Positions 1-15,100 are shown, counted from the stretch's first letter. The stretch: DNA of 64,000 nt from Lutjanus erythropterus (GCA_020091685.1 CM034613.1:16822932-16886931); one strand, 5' to 3'. Numbers and translations: made by a program. Notes: generated from the sequence alone by a model not told the origin.

Positions 1-172
1 CCAGTTCGGGGAGGGTGAGGAGGCCAAAGTGTGCTTGGACATCATGCAGCGGACGGGGGCCCACATTGAGCTGTCCCTGGCCAAAGACCAGGGCCTGTCC
101 ATCATGGTCACCGGCAAACTGGACTCTGTCATGAAGGCTCGCAAGGAAATCGTAGCTCGTCTGCAGACGCAG
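1..172 (+). CDS. hdlbp: hdlbp exon: degenerate KH-like N-terminal segment (5' cut by window)
   Basis: 57 codons from base 2, QFGEGEE to LQTQ, followed by the donor GTAAAT at 173. This segment has KH-like alternation (TGAHIEL, ISIMVTGKL, KARKEIVARL) but no GXXG loop. It matches the human region just before the first canonical KH domain. The rest of the N-terminus and the start codon are upstream of the window. Confidence 0.93.
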
Positions 173-3100
173 GTAAATTCACTGTAGTTGTTTGAGGTTG
201 TGATGCATGGACTGCAGTAGTAGTAGTAGTGGATGGGCTGAGAGTGGGAAATGGGGTGACGCATCTTAGAGAGACGCTGTGCGTACAAGACACAGGAGCA
301 TGACCTCATTGATTAGTAAACCTCCTGACATGCTGAAGATCAATAAGAATCTAATGTTAATTAATGATCTGTGTTCTTCTACACTTCCAAAAGGTCCTCC
401 ATGCAATCGATGTTCATGCAGTGAAATTGTGTAGAGTAAAGCAGCCATATAAATCTTGATTTTTATCATAGCTGTCGAAAGGAATTATTTCAGAAGCTAA
501 AAGTTTAATTCTAAGAGTTTCCTCTTTCAAGTTTATACCTACAGTTTTAAGTTTTGCTGCTCAAATATTAATGGTATTTGCTCCACTAACATTATCCACA
601 AGGAAACATTTAAAATACTGACAGCAGCCTCTTTGATTGTTAAAGGGAAAAATTCAGCTCTTTTCATGTGGATGTCAAGGCAGTGTCGATAAGTGTATTC
701 AATCGAAACAATTAATTCTTCACTGCTGCTATATTGACCAAGAAAACTGCTCACAGTGCTGCAGTGCCTACATGTACCAGGATCCATTGTGGGCAAGCTT
801 GTGACTCCCACACACATGTTGCTGTTATCACCCCCCCTAGCTTATAGCTTATTCTTTGTTGGCCAAAACATCACTTTAGTTGACAAAAAGTCCTCATCTA
901 GAACACCCTGTTGCTGCTCTGAGGCTGAGACTAGAAATCGAAGCAGAAATAATCTGTGGTTCTTCAATGACATCACTGGATACAGGAAGAACAACAGATT
1001 TTGCAGCAGAGGAACTCAGATCTCTCACAGGCTGAGGAGTTTACTGCTTTGTTTGACTACATTTACCATCAGCACTGACCAGACATCCACATGAAAACTG
1101 CAGAATTTTCCCTTTAAAGTAACGTTCAACATAATTTAAAAGGCAGTTTAGTCTTACAGGGACTGGTGTGTGCATGTGGGTCTCTAAATCAGAGAAAATA
1201 ATATGTTTGGTTGGGTGGCGGGTGGAAGATTTATGTGTACATGCAGATTTGGATGAACTCAGAGCCTGTCTGTGCATCATTAGTTTGTCCTTATACTTTG
1301 TTAACAGGGGCACTTGCAATCTGAAAACAGTGTGCATCAATTTGCTACGGCTTTTATCTTTAACATTATGGTAGCCTTGGATTTCATATCTATACACAAC
1401 TTTACAGTTCATGTGTATGTCCTGTGTCTGATGAAGCTTCTGGTGTTCAGGGTTTCCGTGAACATTCATGTTGTAACACTGTGCGTCATAGAGCTATTTG
1501 ACCCTTTAATGGATTAATGACACTCCAGAGGAGGACAGACTTTCTGTTTGTTGTTGCGGGTCTGGTGAAATTGAGAGTGAGGTTCATTTTTTGTTTTGCC
1601 GTCCTTCCTGTGAGGACTTAAGGGGTGTACTTTTTATAAAAATGTCCTTGTTTATGTTGACTCCCTTTGGCTGGATGAGTATGAGAAACATGAGTTGTGC
1701 TTTGGACAAGGACGCTTTTCTGTGGCAGATTTTATTTGTTAAGCTTGGTGGAAAAGGCAGAATATTCTGTTTAAGACTGAGCTATAAAATGGACTAATTT
1801 TGTATTAAAAGGAAACTGTTTGAATACTGCAGCTGTACATGATGTCCTTTAAACCCATGAGGGTTGGGTGCTTTTTGTGCATGACACAAAAATAAAAAGG
1901 AGATGACTCAAACTGAATAAAATCCTTGAAACTATGCACAACAGTGAACAGCTGGCTTTGAGATACGTTTTGTCTCGTTGGGTGGATGTGTCACAGCAGC
2001 AATAAGCAGCAACATGAATGTAAACACTGCTGTATTAAAAAGGTGTTGCAGTGAGCTTGTGTACCCCACACGGTCTTCACCGCGTCTCTGATTCTGTTGA
2101 ATTCTTTGCGTGAAGTTGAGATTTACTTTGTAAGTACATCATCACATCACAACATCTTCACTTAAACTGATGAATCAGACCAGAGAAGTCTTAATGTGAC
2201 TATCTGTTCTCTTTTATTGGTATTTGCTATTTTTCCATCCTCCTAAAATAATATCATTGTGGTTTATTTTAGAAGGTAACTCAATCCAAAGATACACATG
2301 ATAATTTGTTGTAGCTGCAGCTTGAAAACCTCATTTACATCAAGCATCACCTCAGAAAATATCAGCCTCTTTAAGTGCCACCAACATTAAACCAAAGATG
2401 TTTGAACGTGACTGTCTGTTTAATCGGCATTTGCTGTTTTTGAGTCCTCACAAATGATATATAAGTGGTTTATTTTAGAAGATAACTCAGTCAGGTGAAA
2501 CACAGGGATAGTTAGTTCCAGCTGCGGCTTTCAGAAACCCTCTCTGTGCAGGCCGGCCGGTTTAGGACAAAAAGTTATGTTGAAAAATGGCCGTCAGCTC
2601 CCCAAGGGCGACCTGTCTGAGCTTCAGCAGCAAACATGCTGATTTCCACTTCAATTGGTGCACTGAGGTCCACCTGCTTAGCTGAGCTGCAGTTATTGAT
2701 ACAATAATGCAGAAAAACACTTCGTCCTTTTCACAAGGTCGAGTGCTTTTGTTGTTGTTTACCTACTGCAAACTGAAGCTGTACCATAAACAACTGTGTA
2801 TTTTTATGGATATTTCTGAACCTTAACTCCTCAGAGAGCTCTATATAATGTTAATGAAATCAGTTCAGGCAGGATAATGCGACCTGCGCCGATGCTTAAC
2901 TGACATTTTCTTTTGTGTAACAATGCAGATGTGTCTCACTTCTTTCTCCCTCAAACTTTCTCCCGCTCCCCCAGGCCTCAGCTACGGTCGCCATCCCCAA
3001 GGAGCACCATCGTTTCGTCATCGGTAAGAACGGCGAGAAGTTGCAGGAGCTGGAGCTGAAGACCGCCACCAAGATCGCTATTCCACGTCCCGACGACCCG

Positions 3101-6100
3101 AGCGCTAACATCCGTATCACCGGCACCAAGGAGGGCATCGAGAAGGCTCGTCACGAAATACTTCTGATCTCTGCTGAACAGGTCAGCCGCGCCGCTCAAC
3201 TTATTTACTCAATTATTTACTACATTCTTTATTGATTTTCCATTAAACATACCATACATTTGTTTGTGGCTAATTTTAGAATTCAAAGTGTACACATACA
3301 CATATATAAAAAAACAAACAGAACACCTAACAAGTGACTAACAAGTGAATAAATGATAGATTCATAAGTCAGGGTGTCTCACTTTCAATATTAAATTGAA
3401 AAAAATGATCAGAATGAGCTTTCAGTTTCAATAATTGAAATCAAAGGCAGAATTGTGATTCTCCCAGTATTTTATTTGTCTCTCCACCCACGCCCACGTG
3501 CAGCTTCTGGCTAAAACAGGACTTGAAAGACGACACAGCGTAGCTTTCCGGCTGCTCTATCACGCTTGATACCGTGTAGACTTTTTAAAGAAAAATTCAA
3601 AAACATAAATAGCAGTTGTCCAAGCATAAAACCAATAATCTGTCGAAAAAATTGAATCCAGTCATGACCTTAAAATCTCATAATAGATTTGGAGAATTGG
3701 AACACCCCTGTCATAAGAACTGAAGACTAAAATTGTTTGTTAATTGATGCTGGTTCACCTTTTTAATCCTGCACTTTATTGCCTCTCTAATCATGACAGG
3801 CATCTTCAACGTCTTGGAAAACCGCTATTTATATATTCTTTTGTTTGCTGACTCCCCCCCCTCCTCCTCCTCCTCTTCTTCTTCTTCCTCCTCCTCACCC
3901 ACTCACCAGGACAAGCGGGCAGTGGAGCGTCTCTCCCTGGAGAAGGCCTTCCACCCATTCATCGCAGGCGCCCACAACCGACTGGTGCAGGAGCTCAGCC
4001 AGGAGACGGGCGCTCGCATCAGCATCCCACCGCCGAGCCTGCCCAAGGACGAGATCGTCATCACCGGGGAGAAGGAGGCCGTCGCGCTGGCGCTCAGCCG
4101 CATCCGAGCCATCTATGACGACAAGGTGCGTTTTATTCAGGAGCTCATGTGACTCCATTCGGCCTAACTAACTTACGCAAGCTCCTTATTGAGTTTAGAA
4201 TTGATCTGTGATGTTTAATTGATTCTTTTTTAAAGAGCTTAAAGAGCAGAGCTTTTATCTCCATATTGTCTTTAGTCTCACTGCAATCTATTTGAGAGTC
4301 CAGGTGGATTAATGGTAAAGACACATATCACATAACTGCAGCGTTCACGGTTGATTCCAGTGGGGACTTTTGTGTCATACCGTTCTCTCCTCTTGTTTGC
4401 CATCTCTAATTTCTACTGCCTTAAAAATGCCCCCAAAATGCTATTTTTTGTGTCATCTGAATGAGTCAGGGCCCTCATACTTTGTCTTTACTAACTTTTA
4501 ACTGTTAAAATTATGATTTATCTGTGTCCATTATGCTCATTATCTACTTGCTACATGCATATCTGTTTAAGTAAGTAATGAAAAAAAAGCATTTGTACAC
4601 TCAAATCTGTGCAAAAATCTTTAAATCTTTCAATAAGTGCTAAAAATGTTTTATTCTATCATTACTGATGATTATTTCATCAGTTTTTGAAAGCACAAAA
4701 ATATCAACATGAGTGTGGCAGGAAACAGAGCAGCAAAACAAGGAGCAAAATTAAACCTGATAATTGGATCACAGACAATGAAAGTGTGAGTCAACACAAG
4801 TCTCGCTTGTTTGTTTACATTCCTACCTGCTCTTGTTCTCAGTTCATTCAGACTTTTGGTGAGGACGTACGTGATCACAGATATGAACTTTGTGGTTCTG
4901 TTCCCACTTTACCCACTTGTTTACTCTGCTGCCTGCAGCCCAACCCTGTTGATCTGTAATAAAACTGTAAGACAAACTGTGTGTTTTTGGAACGACAGGC
5001 TTTCATCGTTCATCGTTTTATTTTCTACCACACATAAATGCACATTGTCCACAGAAGTTTACAAGACACTATAAAAGATGGATGGATGAAATGTGGAGAG
5101 GAAGTGTGTGTTTGTGTGTGTGTGTGTGTACCAGATGAGTGCTGGTGATAGGCAGGCCGGAGATAATGTGGAGAGAAAATTGGATTTCTCCGGAGAACAA
5201 CAGGATGAGAATGCTAATGTCATTTAGTTCCTATGTATGAGAGGCAAAAACAAATAAATTTTCTCCTTTTGTCTGACTGTCGCTCAGTCCTCCTTTTCCT
5301 CTTAATCATAACAATTTTTATCCTTCCTGTTTCCTGTCCTTCATTCATCTTTCTGTCACCGGTTTTGTTCCCATCCATCCCTCACCGTGCTCCTTTCTCT
5401 CACCACTGTCGTCTTTTTCATCGCTTCTGCTCTTCTTCCTGTCCACCCCGCAGAAGAGGAAGACGACCACCATCTCTGTGGAGGTGAAGAAGTCTCAGCA
5501 TAAGTACATCATAGGTCCAAAGGGCAACACCCTGCAGGAGATCCTGGAGACCACGGGGGTGTCTGTGGAGATGCCCCCTCTGGACTCTGGCTCAGAGACC
5601 ATTATCCTCAGGGGGGAGCCCGACAAGCTGGGGCCGGCGCTGACGCAGGTGTATGCAAAGGTGAGGAAGAGAGGCATGGTTTAAAATGCATGATTATGGG
5701 AATCGGAGCCAAGACACAGAGATTTTTGATAATTTTTACATTTATTTAAACATATTTTTGTCCAATGGATAATAAGATAATGAGTGACCCCTCTCACATT
5801 ACATGTCATTAATGTCATTTGATTTATTGTTAACATAAGAATATTTCTCAGTGCAGTTTACATTTACAGGCAGTTATTTATTGTAGGCGAATTAAAGCTA
5901 TCTGTAGGTAAAAAATAGAGTTCCAGCTGGTCACACTGTGCATTTGGTTCATTTATACTTCAAAAGGAGGGTGGGGTGGCCTGGTTGGAAGTTTAAACAA
6001 AGTTTAGAGTTTTCTGTGCTGTTGAAGCTTGAAATACACACCATGGTCACACTGAAGCTCACTGGAGTTTGGTGAAACATGAGAAACAAGTGATCGGCCA

Positions 6101-9100
6101 TGTTGAATGTGTTTGGAATGTTTCGTGTCGAAAACTTCAGAAAAAATAAAAGCTGCTGTATTGCTCAGTGAAATTTCATGCTTGTGTGCAAGCTTGCATT
6201 GGATACATGCTGGTTTGAAAAATACTAATGTGGAAATTAATCGCGCGAAAAGGTGTTTTGTCTAACTATTTACGAGTGATTGCTTATTTTGGGATTTCAC
6301 TTAAAGGTAGAGAATGTAAACTGGATTTTAACTCGTAAACCTTTTGTCTCTGGGCAGGCGAAGAGTGTGATGGTGGTGGAGGTGACCGCTCCGGCCTGGC
6401 TGCATCGCTTCATCATCGGCAAGAAAGGACAGAACATCGGACGGATCACACAGCAGCTACCGCGGGTAAGAGGGAGAGGGATGATGTGAGGTAAAAACCA
6501 GAGATATGAACATTCTTCTTCCCACGTTATGACAGAATACTTTGAGTAAGTAGGATAAAGGGTGTGTTGCAGTGGCAGCGTGTGTGGGACCAATAAAACA
6601 GTGAGAGCGTTTATCATGTAGGAGGTGATGAAGGAGGGAAAATTGACAAGTGACAGCAGCACGGCAGAGGATACTTGTGAGGACAAGGACTGAGCTGTGT
6701 CACACTTGGATTGGTCCGTCTATTCATTTTGTCTGCATGTGTGTGCGCGCAGGTTCATATAGAGTTTACAGACGGTGAGGAGCGCATCAGTCTGGAGGGG
6801 CCGACAGAGGAGGTGGAACAGGCTCAGGCCCAGATACAAGAGATCATCAAGGACCTGGTGAGTACTTTCTCATCAGTACCCATCTCATCAACACTTTTCT
6901 CTTGATCTGATGCTGTAGAATAAGAATTTAAAACTGAAGAAATATGGCTATTAACTATGATGTGAAAACTGGGGTGAGAAATCTGAGGGAGGAAAGATGA
7001 AAGTAATGATGTCAACATCGTACAGGAAAATTGATAAGTTTATAATTAACCCAAATAGAAACAATAAGTCACCTGACTGATTAGTCAACTGCTGTTAAAT
7101 TATCCATTATTCTTTCAAGCAAAAAAAGCAAAGCACACCAGATGTGTCCAGCTGTTCAGTTTTGCAGATTCACTGCTTTTCTGTCTTTTGCATCGCCGTA
7201 AACTGTAATATGTTTGTGATTTAAACCATTGGTCAGTCAAAATAAGCACTGCATCTTAAGCATTTTTCACCATCTGATATTTTATAGACCAAACCATAAT
7301 AGTACTATTAATAAACTTTATTTATATAGCACACTTCATACAGGAAATGTAGCTCAACATGTTGTGCAATAAAGCAAAAAGACAAGAAAATAAAAAAAGG
7401 CAAATTAAAACAAGTGCAGATGCTGCGCAATAAAATCAAATAATCAAATGAATAAGTAAAAGAGGCAGCATAAGCAAGAACAGGTATTAAAAAATATTAA
7501 AACACATAATAAAATATGTATTAAAGGAAATGTTGAATAAATACATTTTGAATTGTCAGGTAGAAATCTTCTGCATCTCTTATAGCTTTGGGTGTAGTGT
7601 AGGCCATAATTTTGGTGCATAGTTTAAAAAAAGTGTGATAGTTTCTGTTTAAAAAAAAAAAAACGGCAGCAGAGGATCTAAGAGGCCACGAAGGATTTAA
7701 AAAACCACAAAAATATACTCATGTAGGCTGGTCCCAAACCATCAGGAGCCTAAACAAGTGATGCTACTTCAAAATCCATCCTGAAAGATGCTGGGAGCCA
7801 CTGCAGGTTTGCAAAAAACAGGGCTGATATGCTCTATCTGCCTTGGTCTAGCTGGCAGCAGAGTTCTGAATTAATTGTAGTTTATCGATGGATTGTTTCT
7901 GAAACCATGAAACAATTTGTCAAGAAAATAATTAGCAGATTAATCTGTAATGAAGATAAGCGTTAGTTGCAGCTCTACATGGGATATTAATCACAGTAAG
8001 AGGGTTGGTGATAATTGCCTTAATAAAAAAAGTAGTTGTAAAATATATCTTTTAAAAGGCTCATAACGTGGTTAATTGCTTCTGTAGAATAAAGACACTT
8101 GAAGATACAGCAGAAGAGACACAGTAGATACAGATTTGATGGGGTTCAGTGCTTTAGCTCGGGTACAAACTCAGTCACAGGTCTTAAATCTGCCCCTCTG
8201 CTCCTCTCTGTGTGCAGCTGGTGAGGATGGACTACACTGAAGTCATCATAGACCAGCGTTTCCACAGACACCTCATCGGAAAGAACGGAGCCAACAGTAA
8301 GTACTCCTCTGTTCTGCTGATCTCAACAGAAAAAAAAACAACTGGGACATCATCGACACTGCAGGGACCCGGAGTTCAAACGCCACGGGGAGCAGACATT
8401 TTTAAACAACAGGATAAAGTGCTTTAGAGGAAATTATCTACTGACTACATGATTTAAGCCACTTTTTTTATTTTTTATTCTTTTACTCATTTGAATTTTC
8501 ACATCATGCGCGTACTGCGTGTTTAGTTGTCTACTGATAGACTGTAGGACAGTCGCATCAAACTCTGGGCTTAAGAAACCGTGTAGCACCGTGATATTAT
8601 GACTCTGCTCTGCTGATTCAGATTTTCACTGAATGTTGGATGAAATCTCATCACACACTGACAATAGAGTCAGCTGTTTTTTTATGTGGATCTTGACAGG
8701 CAGTTTGGCACCGAAACATTAAGACATTTAAATTAAAAGTAATAAAGTCTTAAAGAGATAGTTCAGATTATTTGGATAAGTACCTCATACACCCGCTTCA
8801 TAGTCAGTGTATTACCTACAGTAGTGATGATCAGCACGCCCTCAGTTTGAAGAAGCAGAGAGGAGCACGGAAGCAATGAACTGCTCTGGACAGGGTCGGC
8901 AGCAAAAAGGTGTTTTAGCCACCTAAAAAAAAATTCCACCCAAAGAAATTACTATCAGTTTAAGTGCATGCTGTATTTAGAATATTTTCACCACTTTATC
9001 TTGTCATCAGATAGCCTTTTCTGATGGGAACATGCTGTTATACGAGCCAAATATTGCTCCCTCAAAAGCCCCCAGACTCCTTTGGCAAAAATAATAATTT

Positions 9101-12100
9101 TACCTCACAGAACACAGGAGTTACTGGTCTACTCCTGCCTTGATCAGCTGGTTTATTTGTGTTATTCTGTGACTTTTGGGTTTTTTCCCTGAAGGAGAAA
9201 CATGCTAAGTTGAAACGGCTCCTTTCTCCTTTGAAACGTCTATTCCAGTCAGGAACGTCTGTTTTTGTTTGCTTGCTTCATGTTTATTAATGCAGAATGT
9301 TCACTAAATGAGCCAGTGTCTGTTTATGAATCAGAGGAAATCATTAATAATCATTTAGAAGGAGTAGATGGTTGGTAACAGTTATATTGAACAATATGTT
9401 AATGGGGTCTGGCAGGCTGTGAGACAGGCAGTAACTGAACTCCATAAATTGTTAAATAGGGCTTCAACTTATTTAATATACAGTCTGTGGCTCCAACTTG
9501 CTATTTGGACTGTTGTGCTTACATATTTCTCCTTTAAGGAGTCTGGTGGCTTTGGAGAGAGTGATATTTAGTTTACATAACAGTGTTTTCCTGTTGGAAA
9601 AGGCTTTCTGACAGCAAGGTGAAGCGGTGAAAACATTCTAAATGTAGTGTTAGTAGTGTAGTGTTTTTAGGTTGGTCTTTTTTTAAGTGGCTAAAATAAG
9701 TTTTGCAGCTGACCCTGTCCACAGCACTACATTGCTTTGCTTCCTACACCTGTACTCCTGCTGCTTCTGCAAAATGGGGGCGCGCTGACTGCCACCGACT
9801 GTGGTTATTACGCCATCAATGAGTACCTCATACAACCCCACTTCGCATAATCTGAACCATCCCTTGAAGGGCTTGAAAAGTAGCTGTAAAACGTTTGTAA
9901 TTTCATCTGTCGTGCCTCAGTTCATGTCAGTTGTAATGGACTCTGGTAGTGAGCAGATTTCACAGTGTTAAGTGTAGAAATTGATTATTATGCAGGAGTG
10001 GTGTCACAAGTTTTCCACCCTAAAATCATGACAGACCAACCTACACACGATTTACAGCCACTTTTGAAGTCTACAGGGGGTTTGTGTTTTCATCCTCAAA
10101 AGAAAACTGAGACACATTATTAAGAATGAAACCCTGTTTTCATTTTTTTCACTGTCCTGTCCCGCTGTCCACCCTGCTTTCCCTCACCTTCACTGCAGTC
10201 AATCGGATAAAGGAACAGTACAAAGTGTCGGTACGAATCCCCCAAGACTCTGAACGAAGCGGCCTGGTCCGGATTGAAGGAGACCCTAAAGGAGTGCAGC
10301 TGGCTCGTAGAGAGCTGATTGAGATGGTCCAGAGAATGGTGAGAATAAGGGTCAAAGTTTAGGTTGGTTCATTCATTCACTCTCATGGTCAGAATACAAA
10401 AAAAAACAGCTCCAGAGTGGCCCGCTCACACTTTTTCTCCCCCCTTTTCCAGGAAAACGAGCGCACCAAAGACCTGATCGTTGAGCAGAAGTTCCATCGG
10501 ACAATCATCGGCCAGAAGGGAGAAAAGATCAAAGAAGTTCGAGACAAGTTCCCTGAGGTGAATGCTCTCCCCGACCCTCACTAAGCCCTTCCTGTTCATC
10601 ATTGTGAATTTGTTTTGATCCAGTTCTAATTTAATTTGACGAGTCTTATCTCATCTATCTCCAGGTCATTATCAATTTCCCCGACCCGGCGCAGAAAAGT
10701 GACATCGTCCAGCTGAGGGGGCCGAAGAACGAGGTGGAGAAATGTGCCAAGTTCCTCCAGAAAATCATAGCTGACCTGGTGCGATCCGCCGTTATTTACA
10801 TCTTTGTCTCTTGATCTGTCTCCTTGTCTTCACACGTGACCTCACAGCAGCTTTCTCTCTTTCTTTTGTAGATTGAGAACAGCTTCTCGCTCTCCGTTCC
10901 CATCTTTAAGCAGTTTCACAAAAACATAATTGGTAAAGGCGGCGCCAACATCAAAAAGGTGAGACTGAAAACCTTAATTTCTTGAATTTTTCTTTTTAAA
11001 TGCATTGTTATTTAATCTACAGGTGCAATATGAAAAATACATTAAAAACACATAAGCACCTTACATATATGATGTAAATATAATCATCCAGTGAGGAGGG
11101 GATAGGAATTTCAGCAATATTGTTCTGCTCTGTGACACTGTCGTCTGAACAGATGTTACATAATTTTAAAGGCTAAAAATAACAGATGTTTTCATTGCCA
11201 CCAGATCCGTGAGGAGACCAACACTAAGATCGACCTGCCGACAGAGAACAGTCACTCCGAGGTGATCGTCATCACAGGCAAGAAGAGCAACTGTGAGGCC
11301 GCCAAAGATCGAATCCTCGCCATCCAGAAAGAACTGGTGAGAGACATCAGACTGTTTCTTGCAGCTTACAGAGTTTCTGAGCAGAAATTTCATTTGCATT
11401 TATCTTCCTTCATAAATTAATCCCATAAATTATTTACACAAAAAATAATTAATTACAACAATGTGAGACATTTTAGTTTGTTACCTCCAACCTGATTTTA
11501 TATTTATACTTTTTTAAATTTCATTTACTTGGTGGTCAAGAATAAGTCTTGACAAGAAAAGCTTAATTAATGGTCGACTGAAGTTTCAGTCGTATCTATT
11601 CTTCCTCTCATGGCAGCCGCGGTGTGTGTCGCTCAGCTGCTCTTGTTTGTTACAGCTGATTGCTGCTCCACTCCTCACATCTTAATGTCTCTGGACGATG
11701 GTTAAAAGTATTCACAGTGCACTTCACGCTCATCTCACAAATGCAATTATTTAGACACTAGATCAAAACATGATTGCATCCGCTGCCTTTTGAGAAGATG
11801 AAGTACATCTCTCCTTGTTAACTGCGGATAACTCCAGCATGCGCACGCTGTAGACGGTCTTGACATTTAGAAAATCGATTTTTGGCTTTTATGAATCGAT
11901 TCAGAATCTTTCACGGCCGCATCGCGATGCATCTAAGAATCGAATATTTCTCCCGTCCCTAATGAGATGTGGTGTGAAGCTCTTTAAAAGGGTGCCAACC
12001 ATTAACCACAACATCCCTGGTTTCAATACTGCATCTGTATCTTCCTCATTTATTGTTGCTTTCCGAAAAAGATGATAATGTGATAATAATCGTAAAAAAA

Positions 12101-15100
12101 ACATGGAAAACTTAGTAATTGGGCCTTGAGGTAAGTCATACTACTCTTTCAAAGTTTATTCTTAATATTCTAAGTTCTTCTTAATAGAATAAGTGTACAA
12201 CCCACCACATTTCAAATTTAAGAGTAATTGAAGTATTAATGTAAATATTTGTTGTCATGTTCCTTTATATATCAAGAAGGGAGTAGGTGAAAGACAGAAT
12301 GCTGTAAATGAAGCTGTATCACAGTGTCTCTCTGGCTCTCCTTTGTCTCCTCGTCCCTCCAGGCCAACATTAAGGAGACGGAGGTCACCATCCCCGCCAA
12401 GCTGCACAACTCTCTGATCGGCTCTAAGGGTTGCCTCGTGCGCTCCATCATGGAGGACTGCGGCGGCGTTCACATCCATTTCCCCTCCGAGGGTTCGGGC
12501 TCAGACAAGGTCACCATCAGAGGACCTGCTAGTGAGGTGGAGAAGGCGAAGAAACAGCTGCTGCAGCTGGCTGAGGAAAAGGTGGGTGGCAGAGGAGAAG
12601 TTTGAAGAATCAATACGACGAGGTGACTGAGAAGTGAGTTACTGCAGAGGGGAGGGAAGGAGAGGACAAATACTGACTTCCCTTTCCTGTCCTCTGTACT
12701 TTTTCAGCAAGTCAACAACTTCACAGCCGAGCTTCAGGCCAAACCGGAGTACCATAAATTCTTGATCGGCCGTGGCGGGGCTAATATTCGCCGCGTGCGG
12801 GACAGGACGGGGGCCCGCATCATCTTCCCGTCGCCGGATGACACGGAGCAGGAACTGATCACCATCGTAGGGAAGGAGGAAGCGGTTCGTCAGGCTCAGA
12901 AGGAGCTGGAGAGTCTGGTCAAAAACCTGGTAATTAATTACTACACTGCATTTATCTGATGGTGAAATTACTTAACTGTCTCTTTTTTATGCGCTTATAT
13001 TTGTTTTAATTTTATTAAATCATCCCTTAATTTGTTGGTTTACTTTCTGAATTTTCTTTATTGCATCATAAGGAATAATACATGTATTTAAAGTCAAGAT
13101 GAAATGAAAGATGCCTTAAACAAAGCATACAAACAAAAACAACTTTCCATTTCTTGGTAGTGCTTTCTTCCAGTAAAACAAAATCTGACATGTTTATGTT
13201 GGCTTGAACCAAACAGTTTCACTCAATAATATCATGACATTCACCCATCATCAGTTTTTAGCAGTACAGAGCTAAGGTTGATTAGCAACCGGGTGACGAC
13301 ATGTCCGCTTGTCAGCTTTTAAATCACATTCTTCCCGATGTTATGTTCTGCCTGCCTATCCTGTTTCAATCCAAAATACATCATGATAGGCTGGTTAGAT
13401 GCTTTTTCATTTGTCATAAAATATTTTTCTCAGGGAAAGCAAAGTGGTAAATAAGCAAATTTTGAGCATCCCCTTTGTCTGTTTACTTCACTGTTCTTGT
13501 TGTCCTCCCTCTCCAGGACGACGTAGTGGAGGACAGCATGGTAGTAGACGTTCGCCACCACCGCCACTTCGTGTGTCGGAGAGGCCAGGTGCTGCGGGAG
13601 CTGGCGGAGGAGTACGGCGGAGTAGCTGTCAGCTTTCCTCGTACTGGAGCCAACAGCCAGCGGGTCACTCTGAAGGGAGCCAAGGACTGCGTGGAGGCCG
13701 CCAAGAAACGCATCCAGGAGATCATCGAGGACCTGGTGAGAGACACTTGAGAAATTAAGAGACAATAGAGAAGAAAAGTCATGTCGTTAATTTTTTTTTC
13801 CTGTAATTAAAAAGAATGAAATTAAAAGAATTCTTGGCCATAAAGAGAAAAGTTCTCTGGCAAGGAGTCAAGATGGTTCTGAGGAATCAATCACAGGAGT
13901 TTAATCCAATTATTTTTTATTAGATTTTGTTCATCGTGAATTGCTGAAATCTTATAATGCTGCATTTTAAATATCAGACATGATCAAGAGGTGAAAAAGG
14001 ACCTTGAGTGTTGCCTTCAAGGACTCATCCAGACATGTTATTTTTGGAGAACTGTAACTTTTCAATCAGTGAAGCCACTTGGCTGCCATGGTAACCACCT
14101 GATCTCATAACAGCGAGAGCAGTAAACATGTGACATCACGCTCAATGATTTTACACGCAGAAGTGATGGAAGTAATCCTGCCGAACTCGTGATGTGTGTT
14201 TGCCGTCAGTGCCGTTGTTACCCAGCGGTCCCCTCTCCGTCTCTCTCGTGCAGGAGTCCCAGGTGAGCGTGGAGGTGGCGATCCCTCAGCGGTACCACCG
14301 TGCCATCATGGGGCCTAAAGGTTGCCGCATCCAGCACATCACCAGAGAGCACGAGGTCCAAATCAAGTTCCCCGAGAGAGACGACAACACTGCAGGTCAG
14401 AAACACAACACACAGGAGAAGAGCACCTGCAGCTCTAATAGTATAATAATCTAGACTACTTTATGTCATATATTTATAAAAAATGAAAGATCACAGTAAA
14501 CTAATTTAGATTATAGTCTTACAATAATAATAACATGGAGGTCAATGGAAATATTTATGAGCTTCTCTGATTGAAATTGGAATTGTGTTCAAAATAATGT
14601 TTACACTGGACTCAGACAAAGTCAGACCAGCTTTTCAATCCATTATTTGTGGTAAAACTACAGGTCAGGACGCTCCACCACACGAAAACGGTGAGGTCAG
14701 TCCAGAGGCCGAGTTCGTCCCCCGCAAGTGTGACATCATCACAATCGCCGGGCGTGCAGAGAAGTGCGAACTGGCTAAAGCTGCACTGCTGGTAAGCACC
14801 ATTTTCCTTCACGTGTTTCCTTTTTTTTCCCCCCTCTACAATCCATTTCCTCACTAATAATCTCGCTTCCTCTGTCAGGCGTTGGTGCCGATAACGGAGG
14901 ATGTCGAAGTGTCTTACGAGCTGCATCGCTACATCATCGGTCAGAAAGGCAGCGGGATCAGGAAGATGATGGAGGAGTACGAGGTGAGTTTGCGCTCTCT
15001 GGTGCCATCTTCTGGTCAAGAGAGCTGTCATTCTGCAGCAGAGATGTGACGAGACAAGCTGTTATTTATTACAAGAATGGGGGGAAAATCTGTAATTGAT

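Larger units (their letters stand above)
3182..3909 (+). other. hdlbp intron with a possible hAT-like MITE and a TCC-tract acceptor
   Basis: The middle (about 3373-3712) starts with CAGGGTGTCTCAC and ends with the inverse of CAGGGGTGTTCC, ends of the type seen in small hAT-like elements. The last 40 bases before exon 3910 are a TCC/TCT triplet tract (3861-3899) that serves as the polypyrimidine tract. Confidence 0.5.

Noticed and set aside
4687-5074. Open frames in the KH2-KH3 intron of hdlbp
   Set aside because: No domain, AT-biased composition and location inside a normally spliced intron.
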